A model generated the notes under the pieces. That model was given only the letters and a program-made list of their open reading frames with translations. It was not told the origin of the DNA and searched no databases. A stretch of DNA of 14,220 nt, taken from contig JANBQS010000634.1 in the NCBI GenBank assembly GCA_027577415.1, positions 1-14,220 of the forward strand. The letters are read 5' to 3'. The translations under genes and the position numbers were made by a program. Every line of letters begins with the position of its first letter. Positions within the stretch are counted from its first letter, which is position 1. Below, piece after piece: positions 1-9,290 of the stretch. Origin of the DNA: Coemansia sp. RSA 922 (Eukaryota; Kickxellomycota; Kickxellomycetes; Kickxellales; Kickxellaceae).

Positions 1-1326
1 TGCTTCCACGCTGTGCTGCACTTTGCTCGACCAAGCGAGAGCTCGCTGGTTCCATACTGCTTTCTGCTGTGTCTCGCAGAGGGCGTTTTGGCTGCACCTA
101 CGGATCTCGCGCGCGCTTGCCGAGAGTCTGAGCGAGATATTAACCGCCTGCTCTGCTTGCTGGAGATCTCTATCATGCAAACTAGCGCACTGGAAGTGGC
201 CGATGCTACACGGTGTTTGGAGAGCGACAACAGACGACAAACTCTTGATCTTGGCGGCACACTGGCCTGGCTGCTCAGCCCGTTGGAGCATGGCGAGACT
301 CCGCAGTCGCGATATTCTTTCTGGTCGGAGCTGATCTCGTCCGTGCACTCTGAAGACTCTCAGCACTGGTTTGGTCTATGGCCTGACCCACCGCCACTAC
401 TCTACGATACACAGCCAGCTGTGGTTAAACCCCACCAGGATAACTTTTTCACGCAGCCAGCTCCGGCTACCGTCGATACTCCCGACCTTTGTGCTGAAAC
501 TGAGCAGCTGGCGCTATCGAATAGTCCGCCGGTTCTCAACATCTCCGCACTCCTTGCGATGTCTGATCCGACTCCACATACTCCCTCCACGGTTGAGTTA
601 TCTGGCAATGCCTCTGGGACTGCAGATGTCGAGCACGATCAGCTCGATGACATAGCCGCTGCACTGGATACCTTGTCGTTGGCTCGTGTGACGACGAGTG
701 CCACCGAACTGCGTACTGAGTGCCAGCGCGAGCCACTCTACACTTTTATGGCTCCTCTGAATGATGGTTGTCTCGATGTCAACTACATCACACTTGACTT
801 GGACGTGCTGACTAGGCCCAACATTACTCTCTTGCCCGACAGCGCCGACGTGAGCCAGAGCACTGGGGTGGCCGTCGACGCTTATCTACGTGCCTCATCG
901 ATGGCCCAGTTAGCATCGGTGGCTGGCACAGAGTCGCTGCGCCGAGGGATTGAAAGCAGCATGAAGATCCGAAGTGTGGCTCGACCGTTTTCGCTCTCTG
1001 CTCAGCCTACTGAGGGCAGCCTCGTCCAACAACGCTTGCAAAGAGCGTTTGAATTCACTGATGCACGAAGCCAGCGCTGTACTCTGCCCGTATTGCTGGA
1101 GACGTGTTCGTATATGACGCAGATGATTTACTGGGACCATGTGCACCAGGGCAAAGCCAGGCCTGCACTGGCTACTCTGGAATCTATTGATGGGTCTGAG
1201 CACACGTATCGTACTGGCACGCGTCGCACACGCATGAACACATATCGTCCACATGTCAAGGCCATTCCGGACCACATGCACGAGTTTTTACTGTCCTGGA
1301 CCGACTATGACAAAGCGAGCAAGTAG
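1..1326 (+). CDS. ELG1: Elg1/ATAD5-like RFC clamp-unloader subunit, C-terminal part (5' end outside window)
   Basis: The frame is open from base 1 to the TAG at 1324-1326 (441 codons) with no convincing start, so the gene begins upstream of the window. The visible protein opens with what looks like the end of a clamp-loader AAA+ module: the stretch FARPSESSLVPYCFLLCLAEGV followed by a helix with RDINRLLCLLEIS (about residues 45-57), placed like the D-I-R-x-x-L-x-x-L-Q helix of RFC-family proteins. A divergent collar region follows, with an LDDIAAALDTLS element near 214-227. It ends in a block like the ATAD5/Elg1 tail, with a YMxxMIYWD segment near 370-377 and a basic RRTRMNTYRPHVK near 408-420. 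Elg1 acts with Rfc2-5 in the nucleus to unload PCNA after replication. Walker A and B lie outside the window. Ctf18 or Rad17 are alternatives; the basic tail favours Elg1. Assignment is by pattern memory only. Confidence 0.
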   Translation, partial: CFHAVLHFARPSESSLVPYCFLLCLAEGVLAAPTDLARACRESERDINRLLCLLEISIMQTSALEVADATRCLESDNRRQTLDLGGTLAWLLSPLEHGETPQSRYSFWSELISSVHSEDSQHWFGLWPDPPPLLYDTQPAVVKPHQDNFFTQPAPATVDTPDLCAETEQLALSNSPPVLNISALLAMSDPTPHTPSTVELSGNASGTADVEHDQLDDIAAALDTLSLARVTTSATELRTECQREPLYTFMAPLNDGCLDVNYITLDLDVLTRPNITLLPDSADVSQSTGVAVDAYLRASSMAQLASVAGTESLRRGIESSMKIRSVARPFSLSAQPTEGSLVQQRLQRAFEFTDARSQRCTLPVLLETCSYMTQMIYWDHVHQGKARPALATLESIDGSEHTYRTGTRRTRMNTYRPHVKAIPDHMHEFLLSWTDYDKASK

Positions 1327-1351
1327 ATTTAGATATTTGTAGAAGTGTGTT

Positions 1352-1357
1352 AATAAA
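1352..1357 (+). terminator. AATAAA polyadenylation signal of the Elg1-like gene
   Basis: A canonical AATAAA lies 26 bases past the stop codon. Cleavage 10-30 bases further on would fall at or inside the end of the convergent SMC2 coding region (stop at 1383), so the two 3' ends probably overlap. No AATAAA for SMC2 is visible on the opposite strand in this gap. Confidence 0.55.
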
Positions 1358-1382
1358 ACATATGTAGTTGAAACGTCAGACT

Positions 1383-4300
1383 CTAGTTCTGTGCTATGCG
1401 ATCCACCATCGAAATGCCGTTGCGGAAGCGAGCGCGGAAGACGACACTGGCATTGTTAAACATTCCCTCCTTGAGCGACACGACGATGAACTGCGACCCT
1501 TTGAACCTGGTCCTGAATAGCTGCCCAATGTTTTGCGTGTGCGACAGATCTAGCGCTGCGTCAATCTCGTCAAGAATATACATGGGCGCTGGCTTGAACT
1601 GGAGCAGCGACAGAATAAGCGACAAGGCAATCAGCGAGCGCTGGCCGCCACTCAGCTCAGTCAAACTCTGCTTCCACACGCCGCCGAGGTTGACCTTGAT
1701 TGCCAAACCGGCCGACAGAGGCTGTCCTCCCTCCAGCTTTTCCAAACGCGCCGTGTTTCCGGGCAAAAGCTCGCCAAAGATCGAGCCAAAGTCCTTGTCC
1801 ACCAGCTTCCACGTGCGCTCCAGCGTCTCGACCTTGTACTTGTCAAGAGATTCGATCGTTTCCTCGATTTTGCGCTTGTCCCTGATAACCGTCTTCATCA
1901 TCAGCTTGAGATCGGCCTCGCGCTTTGTGACGTTTTCAATGTTTGTCATGACCGCTGTGTTGGTGGTCTTGCGCATCGAGGCGAACTGATCCTCGAGCTT
2001 GCGCAGGGTCCGCTTGGCCTGTACGGGGTCGTTCTTGACAAAGTCGTATGGCGTGTCGGGCTGTCCAAACGACTGTCTCTGGTCGACAATCCAAGGGTGC
2101 TCCTTGAGCAAAGAGTCTTTAGTCCGCTGCGTCTTGTCGTGTGCGGACTTTGACCGCTCCAATTCGTGTGCTAGCTGCTCGCTCTCGAGCTGGATCGTCG
2201 TCATATCCGACTGCTTGGCGCGGTGCTGCTGGTCGAGCTCGGCAATTTCCTTGTCGTAGACCAAGAGCTTCTTACTCAGTCGGCTAACGGCAGCCTGCTT
2301 AGTATCGAGCTCCTCCTTGGTTCTGGCCAGCGTCGCGTCGACCTCCTTGTGCTCCTCCTCCTGCACGCTAATAGCGCTGTCGCTGCTCTCGGCTTGAGCG
2401 ACCAAGTCGCTGATTTCGCTCTCGACCTCGTCCTTCTCGAGCGTCGCCTGCTGCGTGACCCGCTGGCACTCCTTGAGCTTGGCCTCGGCTACGGGCAGGG
2501 CCTCTTTGAGCGCAGCCAGACGCTTCTTGAGCTGCTTAATCTTGCCGCCCTTGTCTTGGCTGAACTCGCCCATCTCCTGGCCGATGCTCTGCGCGCGCTT
2601 CGTGGCGAGCGCGTGCCTGGTGGTGGCCTCGGGAATGAGTGCGTGCTGTGCAGTAAGTTCGCCGGCAATCTCCTCCAGGCGAGCTGACTGCTGGGCGTAG
2701 GAGCTGTAGGACAGCTGCTGTTCGACCAAGGACAGCTTGTGCTTGATGAGATCGAGCTCGCGGGATAATTGCATGTAGTCGTCCTTCAGTTCGTCTGTTG
2801 CCGCCAGCTGGGCCTCAATCGCAGCAAGCTCCTTGCACAGGGCGGCGTGCTCATGGCGCGCATTCTTGAGTTCCTGTAGGCGATTGAGAATGCCGGCTCC
2901 AGAGGGCTTGGCACCGCCTTGCATCGTGCCTGCGGGGTCGTAGACATCTCCGTCCAGCGTGACAGCCTTGCGGCGGATCTTCTGATGGAACGCCATCTGC
3001 TCTGCGGTCTTTGGGTCCTTGCAGATAAAAGTAGAGCCAAACACGTAGGAGATGGCCTGCTCGAGCTCCTCGGGATACCCAACCAGCGAGAGCGCAGTGT
3101 CGACCTTGCCTGGGGCGAGATTCTTGGCAAACGTCACGATGCTCGGGTCGAGCTGTTGTGCGGCAATCTTGTTCAGCGGGATAATCGTCACTCGGCGCTT
3201 GAGCTTGCCGTTCTTGAGCAGCTGAGCGCCAGTGCTGTCATCATCGACAATGACGTTGTAGATGCGACCGCCGGCGGTGATCTCCAGAGCCATCGCGGCA
3301 AATTTGTTCTTGTCCTCGATGCTGATGAGCTGGGCGACCATGCCCTTGACCTTGGTGCGGTCAAAGTTGCGCACTGGGTCCTGGTACTGAAAGTCAAAGC
3401 TGCCCATCTGCGCCTCGAGTCCACGCCTATGCTCGTCGACTGACTCTAGCTGCTCTACAAGCTCGGCTCGCTTTTGCTCCAGCTCGCGCTTGACCTCGGG
3501 CTTGAAGGCGTGGCTCTTCATAGCGTGAGTAAGGCTCTGCACCTTGGTCTCAAACGCACCCTTCTCCTTGAGCAAGGCTTTGTTGTCGCTGAGCGCCGTC
3601 TCGAGGCCACGGTTGATGTCTTTTGCCTCCCCTTCGAGGAGGCCGATGCGCAGCTTGGCTTGCTCAATCGCAGTCGCGGCATCGCTGGCCTCCTTCTTGG
3701 CTTCCTGCAGTTGCTGCATGAACCCGCCCTCGCGTCCTTCGTCCGAGGCTACACCAGTAGTCAGCGACTGAAGCAGCTCTTCCAGCTGGCCGACATCCTT
3801 GGCCTTTTCGTCGTACTGCAGCTTCTCGCTGGCATACTTGGCGTTCTGCGCCTCAAACGCCTTGGTGCGCTTGGCTAACTCGCCCTCGTACTTGGCCTTG
3901 GACTCGAGCAACTTTTCCTTTGTGGCGCGCTCCTCCTTGATCGAGGCCACTTTGAGGTCGCTCTGCGTCTTGATCTTCACCAGCTCCTTGGAGAGCTTGT
4001 CGACCTGCGCTTGCAACAGCTTGAACTCGCCGTTTTGGGACATTTCCCGCTTGCGTGCCTCTTCAGTTTGCGCCTTGCTCTGGGCAATGCCGGCCAGCTC
4101 GGCCTTGAGGATCTCCAGCTCGTTGGACAGACCAGCAAGTCTCGTTTGACTCTCGGCCAGTGTCATGCTACCGTTGTTGATGGACTCTTCGCACTTGGTA
4201 TAGTCGTATGCAACGACCAGGCGGCGCAAGCGGTCGAGCTCAATTTCCACCTTTTGGTACTCCAAGTAGGCCTGCTTCTCGTGGCGCAGCTTGTCGAGCT

Positions 4301-5033
4301 TGGGCGTGATCTCTTCGGCCAATATGGACGCAATCTCCTCGACCTTTTTGTCCTTCTTCGACATTGTCTTTTGCGCCTTGTCCTTGCGCTCCTCGAACAT
4401 GCGCGTACCGGCGGCTTCCTCGATCATGGCGAGGATCTCGGGCGGTTGCATATTTAGAACCTGAGTGATTTTGCCCTGCATAATCAAAAAGTGCGGATTG
4501 TTGATGCTGAGCTGGACCGACTGGAGCATGTTGGCAACGGCGTGTTCCTGAGCAGTGTGGCCGTTGATCATGTATTTGTTTTTGCCGCCGACCATGATCT
4601 GACGCGTCAGGGATATCTGCTTGTAGTCCTCGTAGCCCAGCGGACTTGTCTTCCGATCGTTGTTCTTAAAGACGACAGTGACCGATGCCTTGGTGATGCC
4701 TGCCTGGCCGCGCTTGTAGATAAGGTCTTGGATATTGTTTGCGCGTAGCTACAATCCCTCCTCCACCGTGGGTGCAGCCCCATTTCTTTTGACAGTTAGT
4801 ACGCGCATATACTTGCGTTGTAGACTTGGTGTATGCGCACTGTAGTGGAGTAAATAGATACGTACCAGCTTGTAGTTGCGAATTCCCAGTACAAAGCAAA
4901 TTGCGTCGAGAATGTTTGACTTGCCAGAGCCATTCAGGCCTGTAATGGCGTTGAATTCCTGGTCCCAGCCAGTAATGTGCGTTCGCGCGGCGTATGACTT
5001 GAAGCCATCGACAATAAGCTCCTCGACGTACAT
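1383..5033 (-). CDS. SMC2: Condensin subunit SMC2 (two exons)
   Basis: This is the core ATPase of condensin, which dimerises with SMC4 and compacts chromosomes. Exon 1 is 5033-4866 (56 residues) and exon 2 is 4748-1383, joined in phase 0 to give 1177 residues, the usual SMC2 length. The start is the ATG at 5033, giving [15 protein letters not shown] as in the family; no earlier in-frame ATG exists, and the context is weak (C at -3). Walker A GLNGSGKS is at 32-39 and the Q-loop Gln near 147. Long coiled-coil arms flank a hinge at about 524-667 (VKGMVAQLI through GGAKPSG). The signature LSGGQ is at 1088-1092 and Walker B MYILDEID at 1112-1119. The tail [16 protein letters not shown] is diagnostic for SMC2 rather than SMC1, 3 or 4. 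No catalytic residue is missing. The join across the intron keeps exact family spacing between FVLGI and the [14 protein letters not shown] segment. Confidence 0.97.
4749..4865 (-). other. Intron 1 of SMC2
   Basis: A 117-nt intron runs from GTACGT at the 5' end to TTGTAG at the 3' end on the minus strand. A perfect TACTAAC branch site lies at 4801-4795, about 46 nt before the acceptor. Reading through would add a foreign segment and hit a stop codon; removing it restores the family alignment without a gap. Confidence 0.93.
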
Positions 5034-5522
5034 AGGGCAGGCAAGCAGTAGATGAAGAAAAGAAGGAAAATAGTAATAATAGCAATTAGCGAGAGGAGCA
5101 AGCAAGTAAACGAAAAGAAGCAAGTTTGAAAAGGGACGTGTTTACATTAGCAAAATCGATTACAGTTGATTTGATCTGTGGTGATGTGGGGTATAGCGAT
5201 CAACGCTCCTACAAATAGATCGCACTTGAAAACTAGACTAGGCACTGATGATTCCACTTTCAATTAGTACACTATATATTCCGAAATGCAAAGATGGCAA
5301 CCGTTAAGCATAGCTTTAAGTAGTTTCGGGTGACTAAAAGAGGTATAAAGTGGGCTTATTGAATAAATGTAGCTAAAAGTAAAAAAAAGTGAGTGAGAAG
5401 TGAAATGCTAATCATGCGGTTAGCCGAGTATGTCATAGTCGTACCAGATCCGTCGCCTGACTCTCTGGTATCAATACCCTCGGTTATCGTTATCGGCGCT
5501 ATGACCTCCCAGTCAGCATGGC
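5034..5522. other. Intergenic region: SMC2 promoter and 3' side of the large membrane-protein gene
   Basis: No open frame here looks like a gene. Both flanking genes run on the minus strand, so this stretch must hold the 3' untranslated region of the upstream gene and the promoter and leader of SMC2. It is A/T-rich. I found no AATAAA on the minus strand; an AATAAG variant lies near 5358. The leader just upstream of the SMC2 ATG is pyrimidine-rich on the coding strand. Confidence 0.6.
5106..5145 (-). promoter_or_regulatory. Pair of forkhead-type cores upstream of SMC2
   Basis: GTAAACA is read on the minus strand at 5145-5139, matching the forkhead consensus RYAAAYA. A second core, GTAAAC, lies on the plus strand at 5106-5111. 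They sit 73-112 bases upstream of the SMC2 ATG. Forkhead factors drive G2/M genes in yeasts, which would suit condensin, but motifs this short occur often by chance. Confidence 0.25.
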
Positions 5523-8500
5523 CTATTGCTCGCCCTCAAAGTTGAAACCGGAGGCTCTCAGGTTAGCTTGGATCTGCGCGAAGGTCTCATCGTCCAAGTT
5601 AATATACCAATCCAACAAGTCGTTAACCTCCTCGCTGTCGATGGGTACGGCGGTATCACCACCCGCGTTACCGCCCGCAGTAGTATCTTGAATGGGCACC
5701 ACTGGTACTGTACCTGTGGTGGCTGGTGGTGCGGGTATCGCTGCGAAAAGATCATTGAAGCCGTTGTTGAGGTCGTCATAGACGATCGGGTTGGGAGCAA
5801 AGCCAGGGAACAAGAGATCGAACGGTAAGGCGCCAGTGATAGGGTCATTGCCGAACAACATGTTCCTGGTGCCCGTGGTGTCCGCAGCGGATATGACCGG
5901 CAGTGGGTCATGTAGCGGTTGGTTGTGTGGTTGCGTCTGGTCTGCGACAGGCAAGCCGGAGAAGCTGGTCAGCAAACCCTCAAATCTCCTGTGCTCCTCG
6001 TCGTACTCGGGAGCCGGGTTGTCCTCAGCGCCATAGCCAGTCTTGGCCAAGAATTCGCTAATGTCGGTGTTGCCGTATTGCTGCGTGATGCCTGCGTTGG
6101 CGAGGTTAGACTGGAAGGTATTTGCACCAGAGGTAGTACTGAAATTCGCATTTCCTCTAGTGGCTGCGTTGTCGAACGATGGGTTGCTGACGTTAAACTG
6201 AAGAGAGCTAGCGCCGATGCTGTTGCCGAACATTGCGCCATTTCCTGAGCCCATATTGTTAGCAGGCAAATTGTTGTTCTCAGCGCCCATGTTTGCGAAA
6301 CTCTGCATGAGAGCCGCAATGTCTATGTAGCTTATATCAGGCAGGGGACCTGGAGCGGCCTGACCGACAGTGTTAGCGGCGCTGGGTGGGAGGGTGTTTG
6401 CGCTAGAGTCGTTACCGAACTGCACATTGCCCGAGTTGAAGACTGGCATGGCACCAGCTACCGGGTGCTCGGGATTAAGCGGGAGGGTACCAGTTGCTGT
6501 GATAGCAGGGCGTGGCCTCCCGAGTCGACGAATCGGCCTGCCTAGGCTCTCCGCTCTTGCTTCGACGCTTGCGGGGTCGAGGACCTGTGCGTATACCACT
6601 ATCTGCACACCATTATCTTCCATGTCCTGGTCGTCGCCGGTCGGCTCCGCATTCTCCATGTTCTGCTCCTCTTCGTCTGAAAACCCCTTGCCGTACATAT
6701 CAAAATCGGCATCATCGGCCGACTCTTCGCCCTCCATATCCGAGTCGTCGTTAGGGGCTGGAACCACTGCCTCCCGCTTCACGTCAGCTGACTCCTCCAC
6801 ATGCATTGAGCCAGTAACGTGGGGCGTCGCTGCACCTTTTGCGACCATGTCAGTACCCGTCGTCTCGTCTGGTCGTGAGCCGGTGATAACCGACAGATCT
6901 TCGCGTCGCACACCAGTGTTGAAAAGCGGTGCGCCTACCTGCATGCGCTCGTCGCTGTTGGCTGGCGCGCCGTCGCTGTTGCTTGTATCGGGGACGACCG
7001 GTGCCTGAAGAGTAGCGGCGGGGGTAGACTCCAGTTCAGTCGTGACACTAGATGAGGCTGGCACCACATGATGCTCAGCGATGCTGGTGGCGACAAGTGA
7101 CTCCTGCCCAGTCGTAATCGCGACGACTGTTCCTTTCCCCTTCTTGCCCCTTTTACTCTTCTTGCCCTTCTTTCCTTTGCCTCTCTTCCCCTTCGTGCAG
7201 GGGCTCGCACGAGACGTCACAGAGTCCATAGGAGCTCCTGCGGCAGCCGGACTGTCGACGGTCTTGTTAGCCTCGGTGACGGCGGGCTTAGGCGCTCTAG
7301 CGACGGGGTCCTGCCCCGCAGCCTGTGCAGCCATGTCTGCCCTTGTCGTGTCGTTGCCGTCCACATGAGGCATCGCAGGCTGAATAGGAACACTATCAGC
7401 CGCCGAATCATCAACGGTCTTGCTCGTCTTGGTAGCGACGGGCGCCGGCGTAGTCGCAGGCTGCGTTGGAACACTAGCGGTGACCTCGCTGCTGCTGCTG
7501 CGGAGCTGACTCTTGGGCTTTGCGATGTCCCTGAGGCGCTTACCCTTGGTGCTTGACCCGCTGCTGCCCATGTTAAAGAGGGGCGGTGTGGGAGTTCCGA
7601 AAGTGAATGAACCGCTGACAGGGAAGTTGGTCTTGGCGATAGCCGGCGCCTGTTCAGTGGTGCCAGTCTCTTCCACCGGCTCCTCCGGCTGCGTCACTGG
7701 CTCCAAGGCGGCGAATGTACCGCTGCTGCTACTAGCCCTGTTGGTGCTGACGCATTCGGGCTTCTCGTCCTTGTCGCTCGCGCTAGACGCCGCAGTCTGA
7801 GTAGGAGCACTTGAAGCTGTCGAACTGTCTATGGTCTTGCCCGTCTTGGTAGCTACGGGCTCCTGAATCGGTGTGGTACCAGATAATACCGGATCATCTG
7901 GAGGGTTGTCGACTGGCGTTTGTGTGAGCGCGCTGTTAGAGGAGACCTGCTCATCTATACTTGCAACCAGGGCCTGGCCATCGACTGGCGCTGGTGTGGG
8001 TGTGTCGGCGATGGGTAACGGCTCAATGGCAACCGGTACTTGCTTGGTGACGCGTGTGGGTGTAATGTCGACAGACTGGTCGTCGTTCTCTTCAAGCTGG
8101 TCGTCGCTCTCAACCGTGGGCAGTTGCTGAGGAGGATTCGGCTCCTCTTGTGGCTCGTTGTCGCGCTCAGTCGCCAGCAGGAGCGGAGGAAGATTCGGCT
8201 CTTCTTGTGGGTTGTCACCGCGCCCAACCACCGGCAGGAGCAGAGGAGGATTCGACTCCCCTGGGTGTGCGCCTCCCTTTGGCGCAGCATCGCCATCGCC
8301 GTCGCTGCCACTGCTGTCGTCGTCGCCGCCACTGTCGTCGTTGGATGGCAATATCGTAGGTTGCCGTTGGAGGTCGGCTCCGACTTTGGCAAGGATAACG
8401 ATGCCGATGATTACAACGGCCAAGCCCAATACGTCATCTAACTTCAGAATGTCTAAGTCGTTCTCCGGTGTCGACTGAGTTAGCTGCACAGTCGCCGTTG

Positions 8501-9164
8501 GCCTTGCAGTCGGGGTAGCGTCTGTCATCGAGGGACTTGTAGCTGCCTCCGTCGGCAAAGGACTTTGGCCATCCTCCCACGGCCAGAGAGTCGGAATATA
8601 GCGCGTCGAAGAGCGAGTTAGTGTGTCCTCCGTTGGCAATAGGCCTTGACCACCCTCTCGCGGCCAGAAAGTGCCAATATATCTCCTTGGCGAAGGGGTC
8701 GGTGCAGCCTCTGTCGCCAATGGCGTTGGAGCGGCCTCAGTTGGCCAGCCATCCTGAGGTGTCACCTCTGGCGTGGCCTCCTCTTGAATCTCCTCTATAA
8801 GCCAGGCGGGCGGGATGGACGAGGTGGCGACCGGCCAACTTGCGTGACTGCCCGCTGCCCATGTCGGGGCAGCGGCTGTTGGCCGAGGCACAAAGAGCAT
8901 GCCTCGGCATCGGTGCGCCCCCCAAACCCGGTCGATCGTCACCCCGGTCTGAGGTGTAGCTAGAGGGCACGGCAAGCTAAGGCTTGCTCGCCAGCCGTCA
9001 TCGCCATCGTCATCTGGGGTCAAGGCGCCGAGAGGCGTCTGCGTGTGTGTGGGGCCAGTCGGGGCGCTGGGAGGCGTCTGCATGTTTGTAGCAGGGGCAA
9101 CGCCCTGGCCGAGTGCGCCAGAGAGGAGCGCGACAGCACAGAGGCCGACGAAGCCGGGTCTCAT
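5523..9164 (-). CDS. Unrecognised 1213-residue single-span membrane protein with long repeat-bearing tail
   Basis: I recognise no family. The start is the first ATG of an unbroken frame and has A at -3. Residues 1-19 form a classical signal peptide. Residues 20-243 form a Pro/Thr/Trp-rich outer or lumenal part with two 27-residue repeats. A hydrophobic span at about 245-260 (VLGLAVVIIGIVILAK) is preceded by acidic and followed by basic residues, which predicts a lumenal N-terminus and a cytosolic tail of about 950 residues. The tail contains, in order: an Asp/Ser/Gly acidic run (275-292), three 19-residue repeats (303-359), three spaced PVATK-type cassettes (436, 575, 627), a Lys/Gly/Arg tract resembling a nuclear localisation signal (658-678), an acidic tract (806-852), an Asn/Gly/Phe-rich part with FGN and FNxG motifs, and a C-terminal acidic-hydrophobic helix around DLLDWYINLDD (1182-1192). 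It could be a wall or stress sensor, a membrane-bound transcription regulator or a pore-membrane protein; the sequence does not decide. That it is a gene is fairly sure; its function is unknown. Confidence 0.8.
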   Translation of the reverse strand: MRPGFVGLCAVALLSGALGQGVAPATNMQTPPSAPTGPTHTQTPLGALTPDDDGDDGWRASLSLPCPLATPQTGVTIDRVWGAHRCRGMLFVPRPTAAAPTWAAGSHASWPVATSSIPPAWLIEEIQEEATPEVTPQDGWPTEAAPTPLATEAAPTPSPRRYIGTFWPREGGQGLLPTEDTLTRSSTRYIPTLWPWEDGQSPLPTEAATSPSMTDATPTARPTATVQLTQSTPENDLDILKLDDVLGLAVVIIGIVILAKVGADLQRQPTILPSNDDSGGDDDSSGSDGDGDAAPKGGAHPGESNPPLLLPVVGRGDNPQEEPNLPPLLLATERDNEPQEEPNPPQQLPTVESDDQLEENDDQSVDITPTRVTKQVPVAIEPLPIADTPTPAPVDGQALVASIDEQVSSNSALTQTPVDNPPDDPVLSGTTPIQEPVATKTGKTIDSSTASSAPTQTAASSASDKDEKPECVSTNRASSSSGTFAALEPVTQPEEPVEETGTTEQAPAIAKTNFPVSGSFTFGTPTPPLFNMGSSGSSTKGKRLRDIAKPKSQLRSSSSEVTASVPTQPATTPAPVATKTSKTVDDSAADSVPIQPAMPHVDGNDTTRADMAAQAAGQDPVARAPKPAVTEANKTVDSPAAAGAPMDSVTSRASPCTKGKRGKGKKGKKSKRGKKGKGTVVAITTGQESLVATSIAEHHVVPASSSVTTELESTPAATLQAPVVPDTSNSDGAPANSDERMQVGAPLFNTGVRREDLSVITGSRPDETTGTDMVAKGAATPHVTGSMHVEESADVKREAVVPAPNDDSDMEGEESADDADFDMYGKGFSDEEEQNMENAEPTGDDQDMEDNGVQIVVYAQVLDPASVEARAESLGRPIRRLGRPRPAITATGTLPLNPEHPVAGAMPVFNSGNVQFGNDSSANTLPPSAANTVGQAAPGPLPDISYIDIAALMQSFANMGAENNNLPANNMGSGNGAMFGNSIGASSLQFNVSNPSFDNAATRGNANFSTTSGANTFQSNLANAGITQQYGNTDISEFLAKTGYGAEDNPAPEYDEEHRRFEGLLTSFSGLPVADQTQPHNQPLHDPLPVISAADTTGTRNMLFGNDPITGALPFDLLFPGFAPNPIVYDDLNNGFNDLFAAIPAPPATTGTVPVVPIQDTTAGGNAGGDTAVPIDSEEVNDLLDWYINLDDETFAQIQANLRASGFNFEGEQ
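8088..8258 (-). repeat. Three 57-bp tandem units encoding 19-residue Pro/Glu repeats
   Basis: Residues 303-321, 322-340 and 341-359 follow the pattern E-x-N-x-P-P-x-x-L ... D-x-x-x-Q/L-E-E. The first two are close, with PPLLL and NPQE/EPQE, and the third is more diverged. They lie just inside the membrane span and give a Pro/Leu/Glu-rich, probably extended segment. Confidence 0.75.
8550..8711 (-). repeat. Two 81-bp tandem units encoding 27-residue repeats
   Basis: Residues 152-178 and 179-205 of the membrane protein align without gaps, sharing RYIxTxWPxExGQxxLPTE. The DNA copies are visibly alike, for example the segments at 8563-8594 and 8644-8675. A shorter echo, TEAAPTP, precedes them twice (142-157). 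This is recent tandem duplication in the lumenal or outer part. Confidence 0.8.
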
Positions 9165-9276
9165 TTTAGTAAAGGAAAAAGGGGGGAGGTAATGTATGTG
9201 AAATGCTGTAAAGATGAAAAATGAAAAATGCGAATGCGAGTGGATGAGGAAGAGGAAGAAAAAAAAATAGGCCCTG

Positions 9277-9290
9277 ACGCGTTATTTATA
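9277..9290 (-). promoter_or_regulatory. TATA box and adjoining ACGCGT of the membrane-protein gene
   Basis: On the minus strand TATAAATA (9290-9283) is followed directly by ACGCGT (9282-9277), about 113-126 bases upstream of the ATG at 9164. The spacing suits a core promoter with a short pyrimidine-rich leader. ACGCGT is the MluI cell-cycle box core of yeasts; a role here is only suggested. Confidence 0.45.

Noticed and set aside
2223..2687. Long open frame on the plus strand, with several others between 1396 and 4748
   Set aside because: They lie opposite SMC2 coding sequence. Their Leu/Ser-rich translations mirror the antisense of Glu/Lys/Gln codons in the coiled coil.
6370..7008. 212-codon plus-strand frame
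   Set aside because: It is antisense to the large membrane protein and lacks its own promoter or protein features; its Ser/Pro-rich content follows from the opposite strand.
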